64,000 nt of DNA from JAUILH01 sp964230215 (GTDB lineage Bacteria; Bacteroidota; Bacteroidia; Flavobacteriales_D; JAUILH01), in NCBI GenBank assembly GCA_964230215.1, contig CAXRGQ010000011.1, forward strand, positions 163,150-227,149, in the 5' to 3' direction. A program made the position numbers and the translations under genes. Below, one piece after another: positions 15,076 to 23,321 of the stretch. Below the pieces are notes generated by a model. It saw only the letters and a program-made list of their open reading frames with translations, was not told the origin of the DNA and ran no database searches. Position 1 is the stretch's first letter. Each line of letters begins with the position of its first letter.

Positions 15076-18033
15076 TTAATAATACTCCTTAATATAAGCA
15101 TACGCCCTATCAAAGAGCACTTGATCTTTATGTAACTTATACTTCAATAATGCCTTTCGTAAGGACTTCTGTACTTCCCTTTCCCCAGATGACGTTGTTT
15201 GCCAACCTGGGAATCGGACAATGCGCACAATAGAATCTATTTCATTTACTATCCGTTCCACTACTGCTGGGGTTTCTTCTGTTTTAAGTTCTAGAAATAA
15301 TTCCGTTAGAGCAGCTTGAGGTGTTTTGTTCGCCAATTCTTCCTCTAACTCCTTTTCTGCTTGCACGGTTTCTTTGGCCAATTTGCATAATTCTTTTACG
15401 AACTCGATTGAGGTAATTAAACCCTTTTCTGCTCTGTCTCGCAACTCTTCTAATCGTTCACTCAGCTTTTTGAATCTTGGATCACCTGCCCTTTTAGAGA
15501 AGCGCTTAATCAATTCTTTCTCCAGTTTTTTGGCGTGTTTGGGATCCGGATTGTTAAAGATATTCTCAATAACGTCCGCATCCATTACAAACTCTTCCAA
15601 ATCATGTACTTTGCCTACATGAATGTTTTCATGGATGAGTTTTGTTGTTTGCGGACCGTGCGCTAGCCATAACATGCGTCCAATCGTATTAACAGGGGGG
15701 CGCACTGAATCATATACATTGGATAACCATTTATAATCTACATTGTAAAGATCTAAAATGTTATCCGGCGATAAGGATTCCCATAGTTTTGATAGATATC
15801 TATAATCTTTAGCAAATGCATCTCGTTTTTCATCTGTGTTGATTTTGTCCTGCGCTAACTGAAGCCCTTCAAATCCTTCCAATGTTCTATCTACTCCTTC
15901 AAAATGTTTGAGCGCATCTTTAACCGCTTCAGGCAATTTTTCTCGCAGTTCGGATAGATTTGTGATCACAGTAGCTACTGACTTATCATCAAACTCTAAG
16001 GCCTTTGCAGCATCATCAAACACTCCAAAATAATCTACTATGCGTCCAAAATTCTTGCCTGGATATAGTCTGTTGGTACGACAAATGGCTTGTAAGAGTG
16101 TATGGTCTTTTAGTGACTTGTCCAGGTACATGGTTTGGAGAATAGGCGCATCAAAGCCAGTTAATAGCTTTGCCGTTACTATTATTAACTTTAAGTCTGA
16201 TTGCGCATCATTGAACTCGTCAACAATCTTTTCTTGCTGTGATTTATCTATGCCCCACTTTTGTTTGAATTCCAACGGATCATTGGCCGTTGTGGATATA
16301 ACAACTTTGCTAGCTTCTTCAGGAAAGTAGTTATCCAATTCTTCTTTGTACTGCACACAAGCATAACGATCAGGTGTAACGATCATTCCCTTAAATCCAT
16401 GCGGGTCCACCTTTTCTTTAAAATGTATGGCAATATCTTCAACGATTTTAGCTACCCTTTCTGGTGACTTTAGAAACGTGGACATTCTTGCAGATTTCTT
16501 GCTTAACAAGTCTGCTTCTTCATCCGTTAGTGCAGCTTGTTGTTTGTATTCGGCGAAAGCCTTATCAATGGTTTCTTTATCTACATGTAAATCCACTAAG
16601 CGTGGCTCAAAATGTAAGGGTCGCGTAGCTTCATCACGTATCGAATCATGAAATGTATAGCGGGACATATAACCACCTTCATCCTGGTCTGAACCAAAGG
16701 CCCAGAATGTATTGTGATCCGATTTATTCACCGGTGTTCCTGTTAAACCAAAGAGAAAGGCATTAGGCAGGGCCGCACGCATTTGGCGCCCTAAATCGCC
16801 TTCTTGTGTTCTATGCGCTTCATCTACCAACACAATAATATTGTCGCGGGTATTCATGTCAGGCTTGGCATCCTTGAATTTAAAGATGGTGGAGATGATA
16901 ATCTTTCTGGTATCACGCTCCAATAAGGATTGTAACTCTGATATACTGTCCGTAGTTTGCACATTGGAAACATCTGCAGCATTAAACGTTCCACTAATCT
17001 GGGTATCCAAGTCTGTTCTATCTACCAAAACTAAAACTGTTGGACTCTTTAGATCTGGTTCTCGTCTTAGCTTTTGTGCGGCAAAAACCATTAAAAAGGA
17101 CTTTCCTGAACCTTGAAAATGCCAAATCAAGCCTTTTTTGATGCGTCCCTCTTTTACCCTGTCTACAATCATGTTGGCGCCCTCGTACTGTTGGAAACGC
17201 GGAATGATTTTAATGCGTTGTTTCTTTTTGTTTGTGCTGTATAGTGTGAAATTTCGTAGAATATCCAATATCCGCGCTGGCTTTAATAGATCTTCAAGCT
17301 CTTCACCCACTTCTTTGAGACCAATAGCATGTTTTATTCCATCGTCATCTTCTAATCTCCATGGCGCCCAAAATTGAAGCGGACAGCGCACCGCGCCATA
17401 ATACAGTTCTTTTCCTTCTGTAGCGAATGAAAACACATTAGGTACAAACAACCTTGGAATAGCGTCTTCATATATACCGTTTATATCATTGGCGCCATCT
17501 AGCCAGGTTACTGATGGACGGATAGGTGTTTTAGCTTCACCAATCACCACAGGTAATCCGTTGATTAATAAAACGACATCCGGAATTTTTGTTTCACGCG
17601 CATGTACACGGTATTGATTGGTAACGATATAGGAATTCTTACTTAAGTCATCAAAATCAATCAGGTTAACAGGAACATGGCGGTTGTTTACGCCAAAAGG
17701 CATGGTTTTGTCACCCACCATCCATTTGTAGAACTCTTCATTGGCACGTACCAGGCCTTCATGATGCACTGCATTTAGAATGGCTCTCAGCTTGTATATT
17801 ACTTCATTAGCACGTTCAGGTTTATCAGCAATCTCTGGATTTAAGCGAATGAGCGCTTTTACCAATTCAGATTCAAGCAAGACCTCATTAACTCCCCTGT
17901 CCAAATCTGCAGATGATTGATATACCCATTTCCCTGGGTAGCTTTGGGGCGTCTCCTCTGCTTTATTTAAATCAACGCCCGTGAGTTGTTTGATTATTAG
18001 GTATTCTACTGTGTTTTCTTCGTTAAATCCCAT
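15076..18033 (-). CDS. hsdR: type I restriction enzyme, subunit R
   Basis: The 985-residue protein is the motor and nuclease of a type I restriction-modification complex, which translocates DNA and cuts unmodified foreign DNA far from the recognition site. It carries a PD-ExK nuclease motif (IPDVVLLINGLPVVIGEAK: D152, E166, K168), Walker A in HFQGSGKS (K311), a DEAH box (VDEAH, 403-407), and helicase motif III-like FGLTGTPV with later motifs including LLTGFDAPILQTMYLDK. It overlaps the nucleotidyltransferase gene by 11 bases and is separated from hsdM/hsdS by the Septu-like pair and the HTH module, so its transcription probably starts at the palindromic region near 19.3 kb. Confidence 0.95.
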   Translation of the reverse strand: MGFNEENTVEYLIIKQLTGVDLNKAEETPQSYPGKWVYQSSADLDRGVNEVLLESELVKALIRLNPEIADKPERANEVIYKLRAILNAVHHEGLVRANEEFYKWMVGDKTMPFGVNNRHVPVNLIDFDDLSKNSYIVTNQYRVHARETKIPDVVLLINGLPVVIGEAKTPIRPSVTWLDGANDINGIYEDAIPRLFVPNVFSFATEGKELYYGAVRCPLQFWAPWRLEDDDGIKHAIGLKEVGEELEDLLKPARILDILRNFTLYSTNKKKQRIKIIPRFQQYEGANMIVDRVKEGRIKKGLIWHFQGSGKSFLMVFAAQKLRREPDLKSPTVLVLVDRTDLDTQISGTFNAADVSNVQTTDSISELQSLLERDTRKIIISTIFKFKDAKPDMNTRDNIIVLVDEAHRTQEGDLGRQMRAALPNAFLFGLTGTPVNKSDHNTFWAFGSDQDEGGYMSRYTFHDSIRDEATRPLHFEPRLVDLHVDKETIDKAFAEYKQQAALTDEEADLLSKKSARMSTFLKSPERVAKIVEDIAIHFKEKVDPHGFKGMIVTPDRYACVQYKEELDNYFPEEASKVVISTTANDPLEFKQKWGIDKSQQEKIVDEFNDAQSDLKLIIVTAKLLTGFDAPILQTMYLDKSLKDHTLLQAICRTNRLYPGKNFGRIVDYFGVFDDAAKALEFDDKSVATVITNLSELREKLPEAVKDALKHFEGVDRTLEGFEGLQLAQDKINTDEKRDAFAKDYRYLSKLWESLSPDNILDLYNVDYKWLSNVYDSVRPPVNTIGRMLWLAHGPQTTKLIHENIHVGKVHDLEEFVMDADVIENIFNNPDPKHAKKLEKELIKRFSKRAGDPRFKKLSERLEELRDRAEKGLITSIEFVKELCKLAKETVQAEKELEEELANKTPQAALTELFLELKTEETPAVVERIVNEIDSIVRIVRFPGWQTTSSGEREVQKSLRKALLKYKLHKDQVLFDRAYAYIKEYY

Positions 18034-18718
18034 CTCTAATTTCTTCTAATTGAGTCATTATTTTCTTGAAGCGATAATTTTGTTCTTCATAAAGCAGATT
18101 CGCTAAAATAGCTTCCTGTTTAAGATCATCGGTAATAATATCGATAATACATTCCTTTAGATATTTTTTAAGCTCATCATCTGCCTCTATGACTTGCTGT
18201 GTTAAGGTAGAGGAATAATTTAGTAGATAGACAATATCTTCAAAATCTTGACTTGTTCTTGGGTCTTTTGCGCCACGATCATAGAACGCGGTAAACTTTG
18301 TTGCTAAATAGTATGGAAGCGCTAAACACTGTATTGTCGTCTCGTCTATCTTAAATGTAATAAGATTTTCACAACCAGGTGCAAACCATGGATTGGCGGG
18401 AGCCCAGCCTATTTCTTTGGTAGCCATGACGTCTACTTTGATATCGTCATATCTAAAACGACATATTACATTGTCTTCCCCCGTTTGTTTAAACCCCTTT
18501 TGCGTTAATTCTTGCCTTAATTCTTCTAGTTCGGTTAAACTATTTATTTCCATGGTGATGTCAATGTCTTTTGTTGGTCTAACATCATCAGCGGAAGGAT
18601 CGTCTATATACAGGCTTACCACTGCTCCACCAACGTACACAACAGAATTATTCAATTCACCTAGTGCAAGTGCGATTTTCTTGGTTGCTGCTCTATTAAT
18701 GAGGGTGTTTTTTAACAT
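18023..18718 (-). CDS. nucleotidyltransferase, AbiEii/MNT-like
   Basis: The protein has 231 residues. The polymerase-beta-type nucleotidyltransferase signature is present: VYVGGAVVSLY (GG at 30-31) followed by TKDIDITME (D51 and D53, metal ligands), with a third acidic residue in DDIKVDVMA. In the C-terminal half, LATKFTAFYDRGAKDPRTSQDFEDIVYLL resembles AbiEii-family toxins. It overlaps the HTH gene by seven bases upstream and hsdR by eleven downstream, so the three genes are translationally linked. Known relatives act as toxins or as nucleotidylating regulators paired with an HTH partner. Which applies here cannot be told from the sequence. Confidence 0.85.
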   Translation of the reverse strand: MLKNTLINRAATKKIALALGELNNSVVYVGGAVVSLYIDDPSADDVRPTKDIDITMEINSLTELEELRQELTQKGFKQTGEDNVICRFRYDDIKVDVMATKEIGWAPANPWFAPGCENLITFKIDETTIQCLALPYYLATKFTAFYDRGAKDPRTSQDFEDIVYLLNYSSTLTQQVIEADDELKKYLKECIIDIITDDLKQEAILANLLYEEQNYRFKKIMTQLEEIRDGI

Positions 18719-19224
18719 AGCTTTTCTCTAAGAATTTCCAATGCCAAATTTCTTTCTCGCGCTCTTCCTACTCTTAACGCATCACACAAAGCCATATACT
18801 CATAAAACTTCTCATCCTTTAAGCATGCTTCTGGAACTTTAGGATGTAGGGGTTCAATGGCTTCTCCCCTAACTTTACCTTCACCATAAGGCCAAACATA
18901 GGGGTCGTCACTTACTATTTCTTTATTTAATGGTGCCGCAGAATGTGCTGTTGGGACTCCACGTAGCTTAGCTCCAGGTTGTTGAGGATAGACATATTTT
19001 AAACCATGTTCTAAAAAATCCAGAATGGATAGTTTCATTAAACGTCTTTTATCTTTAGAAATTAAGCCAGCAATAGCAGACCTATTTAGACTTTCACTTA
19101 TTTCACTAGCGCTTATACCTAATTCATATGACAAGTCCTTCATCAACCATGAAGCATTTCCCTTAGCCGCAATTTTCAATAGAACCACAATATCGTGTGG
19201 GCGCATACCGCTGTGTTTCTTCAT
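18712..19224 (-). CDS. winged-HTH protein, partner of the nucleotidyltransferase
   Basis: The protein has 170 residues. The N-terminal 65 residues form a MarR-like winged helix (DIVVLLKIAAKGNASWLMKDLSYELGISASEISESLNRSAIAGLI). The C-terminal half has a conserved-looking block (YPQQPGAKLRGVPTAHSAAPL, DALRVGRARERNLALEIL). It lies upstream of, and overlaps, the nucleotidyltransferase gene, as an antitoxin or regulator would. The 5' region holds large palindromes on TTCGCGAA and TCGCGA cores, plausible autoregulatory operators. I infer that it represses this promoter and hence also controls hsdR. Confidence 0.8.
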   Translation of the reverse strand: MKKHSGMRPHDIVVLLKIAAKGNASWLMKDLSYELGISASEISESLNRSAIAGLISKDKRRLMKLSILDFLEHGLKYVYPQQPGAKLRGVPTAHSAAPLNKEIVSDDPYVWPYGEGKVRGEAIEPLHPKVPEACLKDEKFYEYMALCDALRVGRARERNLALEILREKLC

Positions 19225-19258
19225 ATTAGTATCCTTTACATGGCTAATATATGAATTT

Positions 19259-19284
19259 AATTCGCGATTCGCGAATCGCGAATT
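19259..19284. promoter_or_regulatory. operator-like perfect palindrome
   Basis: This is a 26-bp perfect palindrome centred on TTCGCGAA, with outer arms AATTCGCGA/TCGCGAATT. It lies 35-60 bases upstream of the HTH start codon. A partial copy (17 of 18 bases) recurs at 19361-19379. Length, symmetry and position fit a binding site for the HTH protein encoded directly downstream. Confidence 0.65.
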
Positions 19285-19316
19285 GAGATTTGCGCAATAA
19301 TCATTGTTAACAGAAT

Positions 19317-19342
19317 ATATTCCGTATCGCGATATGGAATAT
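19317..19342. promoter_or_regulatory. second operator-like palindrome
   Basis: This is a 26-bp palindrome with a single mismatched pair: arms ATATTCC/GGAATAT around a TATCGCGATA-like core. It shares the TCGCGA centre with the palindrome at 19259-19284 but has different arms. It lies about 93 bases upstream of the HTH gene. Confidence 0.55.
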
Positions 19343-19360
19343 TGGTTCTTAGTTTAATTA

Positions 19361-19379
19361 AATTCGTGATTCGCGAATT
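19361..19379. promoter_or_regulatory. partial copy of the TTCGCGAA operator
   Basis: AATTCGTGATTCGCGAATT repeats the left two thirds of the palindrome at 19259-19284 with one substitution, then stops. It is a likely half-site or decayed operator between the HNH gene and the HTH module. The remaining bases of this 273-base intergenic region show no gene. Confidence 0.45.
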
Positions 19380-19497
19380 GAAAATTTAAACACAAGGCTG
19401 CCGTTTAGTTTTTATTAACCAAACGTGCATGCATGGCTTTTTCAGTGTGGTATGATGCATGTAATCCATGAATCCAGCTTCATGTGAACTAATACAA

Positions 19498-20412
19498 TCA
19501 AATAGAATGATATTCTTCAATAAGACTTTTAAATCGTGTACGGTCTTTAGGTCGTTTTTTTAATCTCTGCGGCAAAAACATATAAAAGTTTTTTAACACA
19601 AAACTCCAGAAGAACGAATATTCTTTGGTAGGCTTACTCCTATCCTCAATTTCTTTCATAATAGTAAAAAAATCATTTTGGAGATTATCCTCAGCAGAAT
19701 TAATTCCATCTTTCTGAAAATTGTAGAAGAACCTGTAGTATATCCCTATCAATCTCTTCTGGTAAATATCCAGCATGTTTTTTCTTTCAACTAAATACAA
19801 ATTATCCCTGTTTAATCGGACAATACTGTTTATAGTAGCATTAGCTCTGCGGAATTTCCTAGTTGTTTTGCTGGCGGCTGGAATCATCCAACCGGTTTTG
19901 TCAAACTTGAAATACTGACAAGGATCGAATTCAGGTTCTTCAGGATGTATGAGTAACGGATATTCTCTTTTCAATCGACGGGAAAGAAAATGATGATCCT
20001 GGAAAGCATATTGCCCACTTTTTATAACTGGTGATGATACTCTTGTGCCTTCAATCGGAAATTTAGTCGACTTGCTTTTTCTTTTGTTACAATCATGACA
20101 AGCAGGAAGCAGGTTGGACCATTCATATGATAGCCAGAAATAGCCGGTATGAACTTCACCTTCAACAGACTTTTTGGGGCGATAATGCTCTATTTCAAAT
20201 TCGTAATCTTTTCGTTCGCAGTATGCACACTTTGAATGATAGAGATTTTTTAGTTTATTTCGAATTGAAGTTTTTCCATAAACTTTTGGAGAGATTTTAG
20301 TATTGTCACATGCGCCAGTTCCACAATATATTTTGATCAACCTGCTGTTATGCTTAACAGTTGGTCCTAAATCACCCGGAGGGTTGCGGTATGACTTTGT
20401 CACCTTCCTCAT
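19498..20412 (-). CDS. HNH endonuclease, PtuB-like partner of the AAA ATPase
   Basis: The protein has 304 residues. The HNH core spans 60-115: KCAYCERKDYEFEIEHYRPK (C62, C65, E75, H76) and WSNLLPACHDCNKRKS (N100, C105, C108, N109). The zinc-binding CxxC pairs and the EH metal/catalytic pair are complete. The C-terminal 180 residues are basic and aromatic without known motifs. It overlaps the upstream ATPase gene by four bases (ATGA). An ATPase followed by an HNH nuclease is the composition of Septu (PtuA-PtuB) anti-phage systems, so I call it Septu-like. The exact subtype is open. Confidence 0.85.
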   Translation of the reverse strand: MRKVTKSYRNPPGDLGPTVKHNSRLIKIYCGTGACDNTKISPKVYGKTSIRNKLKNLYHSKCAYCERKDYEFEIEHYRPKKSVEGEVHTGYFWLSYEWSNLLPACHDCNKRKSKSTKFPIEGTRVSSPVIKSGQYAFQDHHFLSRRLKREYPLLIHPEEPEFDPCQYFKFDKTGWMIPAASKTTRKFRRANATINSIVRLNRDNLYLVERKNMLDIYQKRLIGIYYRFFYNFQKDGINSAEDNLQNDFFTIMKEIEDRSKPTKEYSFFWSFVLKNFYMFLPQRLKKRPKDRTRFKSLIEEYHSI

Positions 20413-22127
20413 TTGTCTAACTCCTTCGCCAGTTCATCAATACGTTTCTCTACAATTTCAAAGAAAGCTTCATCATTATAATTTCTTCCAGTGATCACTT
20501 TTTTGACATCCTCATTACTTTCCGGCATAATTTCTTCCATTCCAAATATGGGAGATGTGAGCATGACATTTGGAAGCATGTTTGTAAAATCAACATTGAT
20601 ACGATCCACCTCCGTGCCTTTTTCACGCGAGCGTGTAACATTATATATTACACTGTTTTTAGGAGCTCCCAACAGTGGAATTGGACTATGAGTTGACACA
20701 ATGAATTGAATCTTAGGAAACACTCCTGATAGTAATTCTACTAGCTTCTTTTGCAGTGATGGATGTAAATGAATATCAATTTCGTCGATCAACACAATTC
20801 CTTTTAATTCTGATGGGTCGGACACTTCTTTTTGTTGTGCAAATAAGCGGAGCATCATATCGCCAAACATAGCGACCATGCTCCTTATACCAGACGCTAA
20901 TTCTTCAAACAAAACCGGCCCGAACTGGTCACCTTCATCATTAGACTCAATAAAATAGAATTCACTGTCCGAACTATATTCGTCAGGAACGATCATTCCA
21001 GAAAGTGAAGGAATTAATTCAGGCAATAACTCAATAATTTGATCAATTCTTTCCAGAGCGAATTTGGAAAGGTCAGTTTCCTGTTTTTCTCTTTGCGCAA
21101 GCATCCCAAGTAGCTGCTCTTTAACGTTCATTAACAACCCATCAGTATGAAACATACTGTAATACAAAGCTGATTTTCTCTGAATTTCCTCGCGTGGTGT
21201 GTATTGATCATGTTGGTTCAATCTGGTAGCTCCATACGCAGCAAAACCAACAGTAGGAAGAGTATCATTAATTCTCATTTTTGTTTCATTACTACAAACA
21301 ATCTCGTGAAGCTTGCCGCTTTTTTCTATAAATGCTGATATTACAAAACCTTCGTGCTTAAATATTTTGCTGGCATTATCATAGTTTTCTACAAATACGG
21401 CTGTAAGAGCCTTTAAAATAGAAGACTTGCCAGTACCGTTCATTCCAGTTAGAAAGATCCACTGCGCTGTTGCCGGAATATCTGTGATTTCAAGTTTCTC
21501 TATTGGCTTAATATTTTCGATCTTTATTGATCTCAACACTATATCTGGAGCCAATAATTGATCGATTTTGAGGTTTTGACGGTACTGGATAACATTATTC
21601 AGCCTGGTTTGAAAATCCTCTTCCGGAATAAAACCTATTCGGTTAAAAACCGGATAGGATTGCTCAAAATAATATTGGGTTTCAACTTCTTGTTGAATTA
21701 TTTCATCAATGATCTGTTTCTCGTTTTCAAGGAATGACTTGAGGGATTTCATGTAGTCTTTACCAAACTCCTCATAGGATCTGTGGAAGTAATATTTCTT
21801 ATTTTCAACCAATCCTTCAATCTTCCTTGCAACGGTTTTTTGAAAGAAACCATACTTAGTTGGCGAATCAAGTGCGGTTAAATCAAGTGAAGTTTCTCCC
21901 TCATTGTTAATTACAAAGATGATATTGGGTGTTTTGTTTTTCCAGTCGGAACCAGACCAAAAGGAAAGCGCCAGATAATGCTCATTTCCATAGAACCAAT
22001 AACCTTTTTCGAGTCTACTGTACCGGTTGCTTTTTCGGAGTTTAAATCGAAAATCAGGATTGCTCTCATGCATCTTCCTAAGCAGTTGAAAAATCTTTTC
22101 GTGTTTATGGTGGATTGAGGCTTGCAT
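20409..22127 (-). CDS. AAA ATPase, PtuA-like, with extra N-terminal domain
   Basis: The protein has 572 residues. The ABC/SMC-type ATPase lies at about 195-525: Walker A GMNGTGKSS (K234), signature-like ELASGIRSM (409-417), Walker B GIVLIDEIDIHLHP (446-451) and H-loop VSTHSP (H480). The first 190 residues form a separate region rich in aromatic residues with no motif I recognise (YWFYGNEHYLALSFWSG, IIFVINNEGETSLDL). This is longer than the short N-termini of ordinary PtuA-like ATPases and may be a sensor domain. It starts seven bases after hsdS ends and overlaps the HNH gene, so the pair rides in the modification operon. Function as phage defence is inferred from family and context. Confidence 0.85.
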   Translation of the reverse strand: MQASIHHKHEKIFQLLRKMHESNPDFRFKLRKSNRYSRLEKGYWFYGNEHYLALSFWSGSDWKNKTPNIIFVINNEGETSLDLTALDSPTKYGFFQKTVARKIEGLVENKKYYFHRSYEEFGKDYMKSLKSFLENEKQIIDEIIQQEVETQYYFEQSYPVFNRIGFIPEEDFQTRLNNVIQYRQNLKIDQLLAPDIVLRSIKIENIKPIEKLEITDIPATAQWIFLTGMNGTGKSSILKALTAVFVENYDNASKIFKHEGFVISAFIEKSGKLHEIVCSNETKMRINDTLPTVGFAAYGATRLNQHDQYTPREEIQRKSALYYSMFHTDGLLMNVKEQLLGMLAQREKQETDLSKFALERIDQIIELLPELIPSLSGMIVPDEYSSDSEFYFIESNDEGDQFGPVLFEELASGIRSMVAMFGDMMLRLFAQQKEVSDPSELKGIVLIDEIDIHLHPSLQKKLVELLSGVFPKIQFIVSTHSPIPLLGAPKNSVIYNVTRSREKGTEVDRINVDFTNMLPNVMLTSPIFGMEEIMPESNEDVKKVITGRNYNDEAFFEIVEKRIDELAKELDK

Positions 22128-22133
22128 ATGAGG

Positions 22134-23321
22134 CTAAAACACTTGATTGATTAAACTTTTTTGAAGGGATCTTGAGTTTTTTAAAGCTTCCTTCGACTGA
22201 TCAATAGCCTCTTTGAATGCTGAATCCTCTCTGATCAGTTCATTTTGATCAACTTCATTTAAAGCTGGTATATTAAATCTCAAGAAAGAATCTGTGTCTA
22301 TACTCTGTACGGTTGTACCTTCTTTGACACATGCTCTTCTTATTTTTTCAGCATATGTAGAAAGATATATTCTTACATATTCTTCTGAAAAATTCTCGCA
22401 TGAAGGCTGAAAAACCTTCAAGTCCTGATTAACAGTGAAATCTGGTTCTACTTGGACTATTGGTAAAGTATGCTGTAATATTCCACTCCTCCATACTAAA
22501 ACCGTACTTCCACCCCTAAATAACTTTGATCTCCCATTGTTAACAGCGTGCTCAGTAACCATATCGAAAGTGCTATCAATCCTGTCACTTTTCATGTCTT
22601 TAGGAGTAACCCATAAGACATTACCATTTTCCCAATACTCTTTTACTTTTTTTGATGGAGTGCCGCCTGAAATCCACTTACCAATCTCACCCAACGTGCT
22701 GAGCCTTGCATTTTCAGAGAACTGAATTATCTTATTTTCTAAAACATGGTGTTTAGATAGCGACATTTGTTCACTATGCTTGACAATAGCTTCAATCACC
22801 TCATCCATAGCCCAAAGTAATTTGGCCAGTTGAGCTTGTTGGTCTTTGGGTGGGAGGAGGAATTCGTATTGCGCCAAATCACGCCATTTCACTCTTTTTG
22901 ACATGGTACCAGCAGCATTGGAATTGGCGTAATCCCAAAGTGAATTTGAGTTCAGTAAAAAGGCTATGAAGCCAGGAACTACTTTGTCATGATTTTCTCT
23001 TAAAACAAATGCATCACCGGAACAACAACCATCAAAATCAACTAAAGATGCCCTTCTCAGATATGCATTTCGTCTCGCAAATAAAATATCACCTGCCTGG
23101 AATGCCTTAGCAGAGGAAGCCAAATTTTCAGTTGTTTCCCAAGTCTTAATTTTAATATCTCCTGAAACAAAGTTTCCTAATCCTACAAATCTGTCGTATT
23201 TAGACTCTCCTGGATTGTCAACTCGTTTTGAAATATCTTTCGCTAGGTCACCAAGCTTGGTCAACACCCAACTTGATTTATCTAAATTCAAAACCTTATT
23301 CTCCATTAAGACACTATCCAT
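22134..23321 (-). CDS. hsdS: type I restriction-modification specificity subunit
   Basis: The 395-residue protein has the two-repeat HsdS layout. TRD1 (about 15-150) ends in a conserved helix region (LPPKDQQAQLAKLLWAMDEVIEAIVKHSEQM). TRD2 (about 205-350) begins LSTLGEIGKWISGGTPSKK and is followed by a second helix region near residues 365-395 (IDQSKEALKNSRSLQKSLINQVF). The protein decides which DNA sequence is methylated and restricted. It overlaps the end of hsdM (second copy) by eight bases. The two TRDs differ from each other, so the recognition site should be bipartite and asymmetric. An ATG at 23306 is an alternative start. Confidence 0.92.
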   Translation of the reverse strand: MDSVLMENKVLNLDKSSWVLTKLGDLAKDISKRVDNPGESKYDRFVGLGNFVSGDIKIKTWETTENLASSAKAFQAGDILFARRNAYLRRASLVDFDGCCSGDAFVLRENHDKVVPGFIAFLLNSNSLWDYANSNAAGTMSKRVKWRDLAQYEFLLPPKDQQAQLAKLLWAMDEVIEAIVKHSEQMSLSKHHVLENKIIQFSENARLSTLGEIGKWISGGTPSKKVKEYWENGNVLWVTPKDMKSDRIDSTFDMVTEHAVNNGRSKLFRGGSTVLVWRSGILQHTLPIVQVEPDFTVNQDLKVFQPSCENFSEEYVRIYLSTYAEKIRRACVKEGTTVQSIDTDSFLRFNIPALNEVDQNELIREDSAFKEAIDQSKEALKNSRSLQKSLINQVF

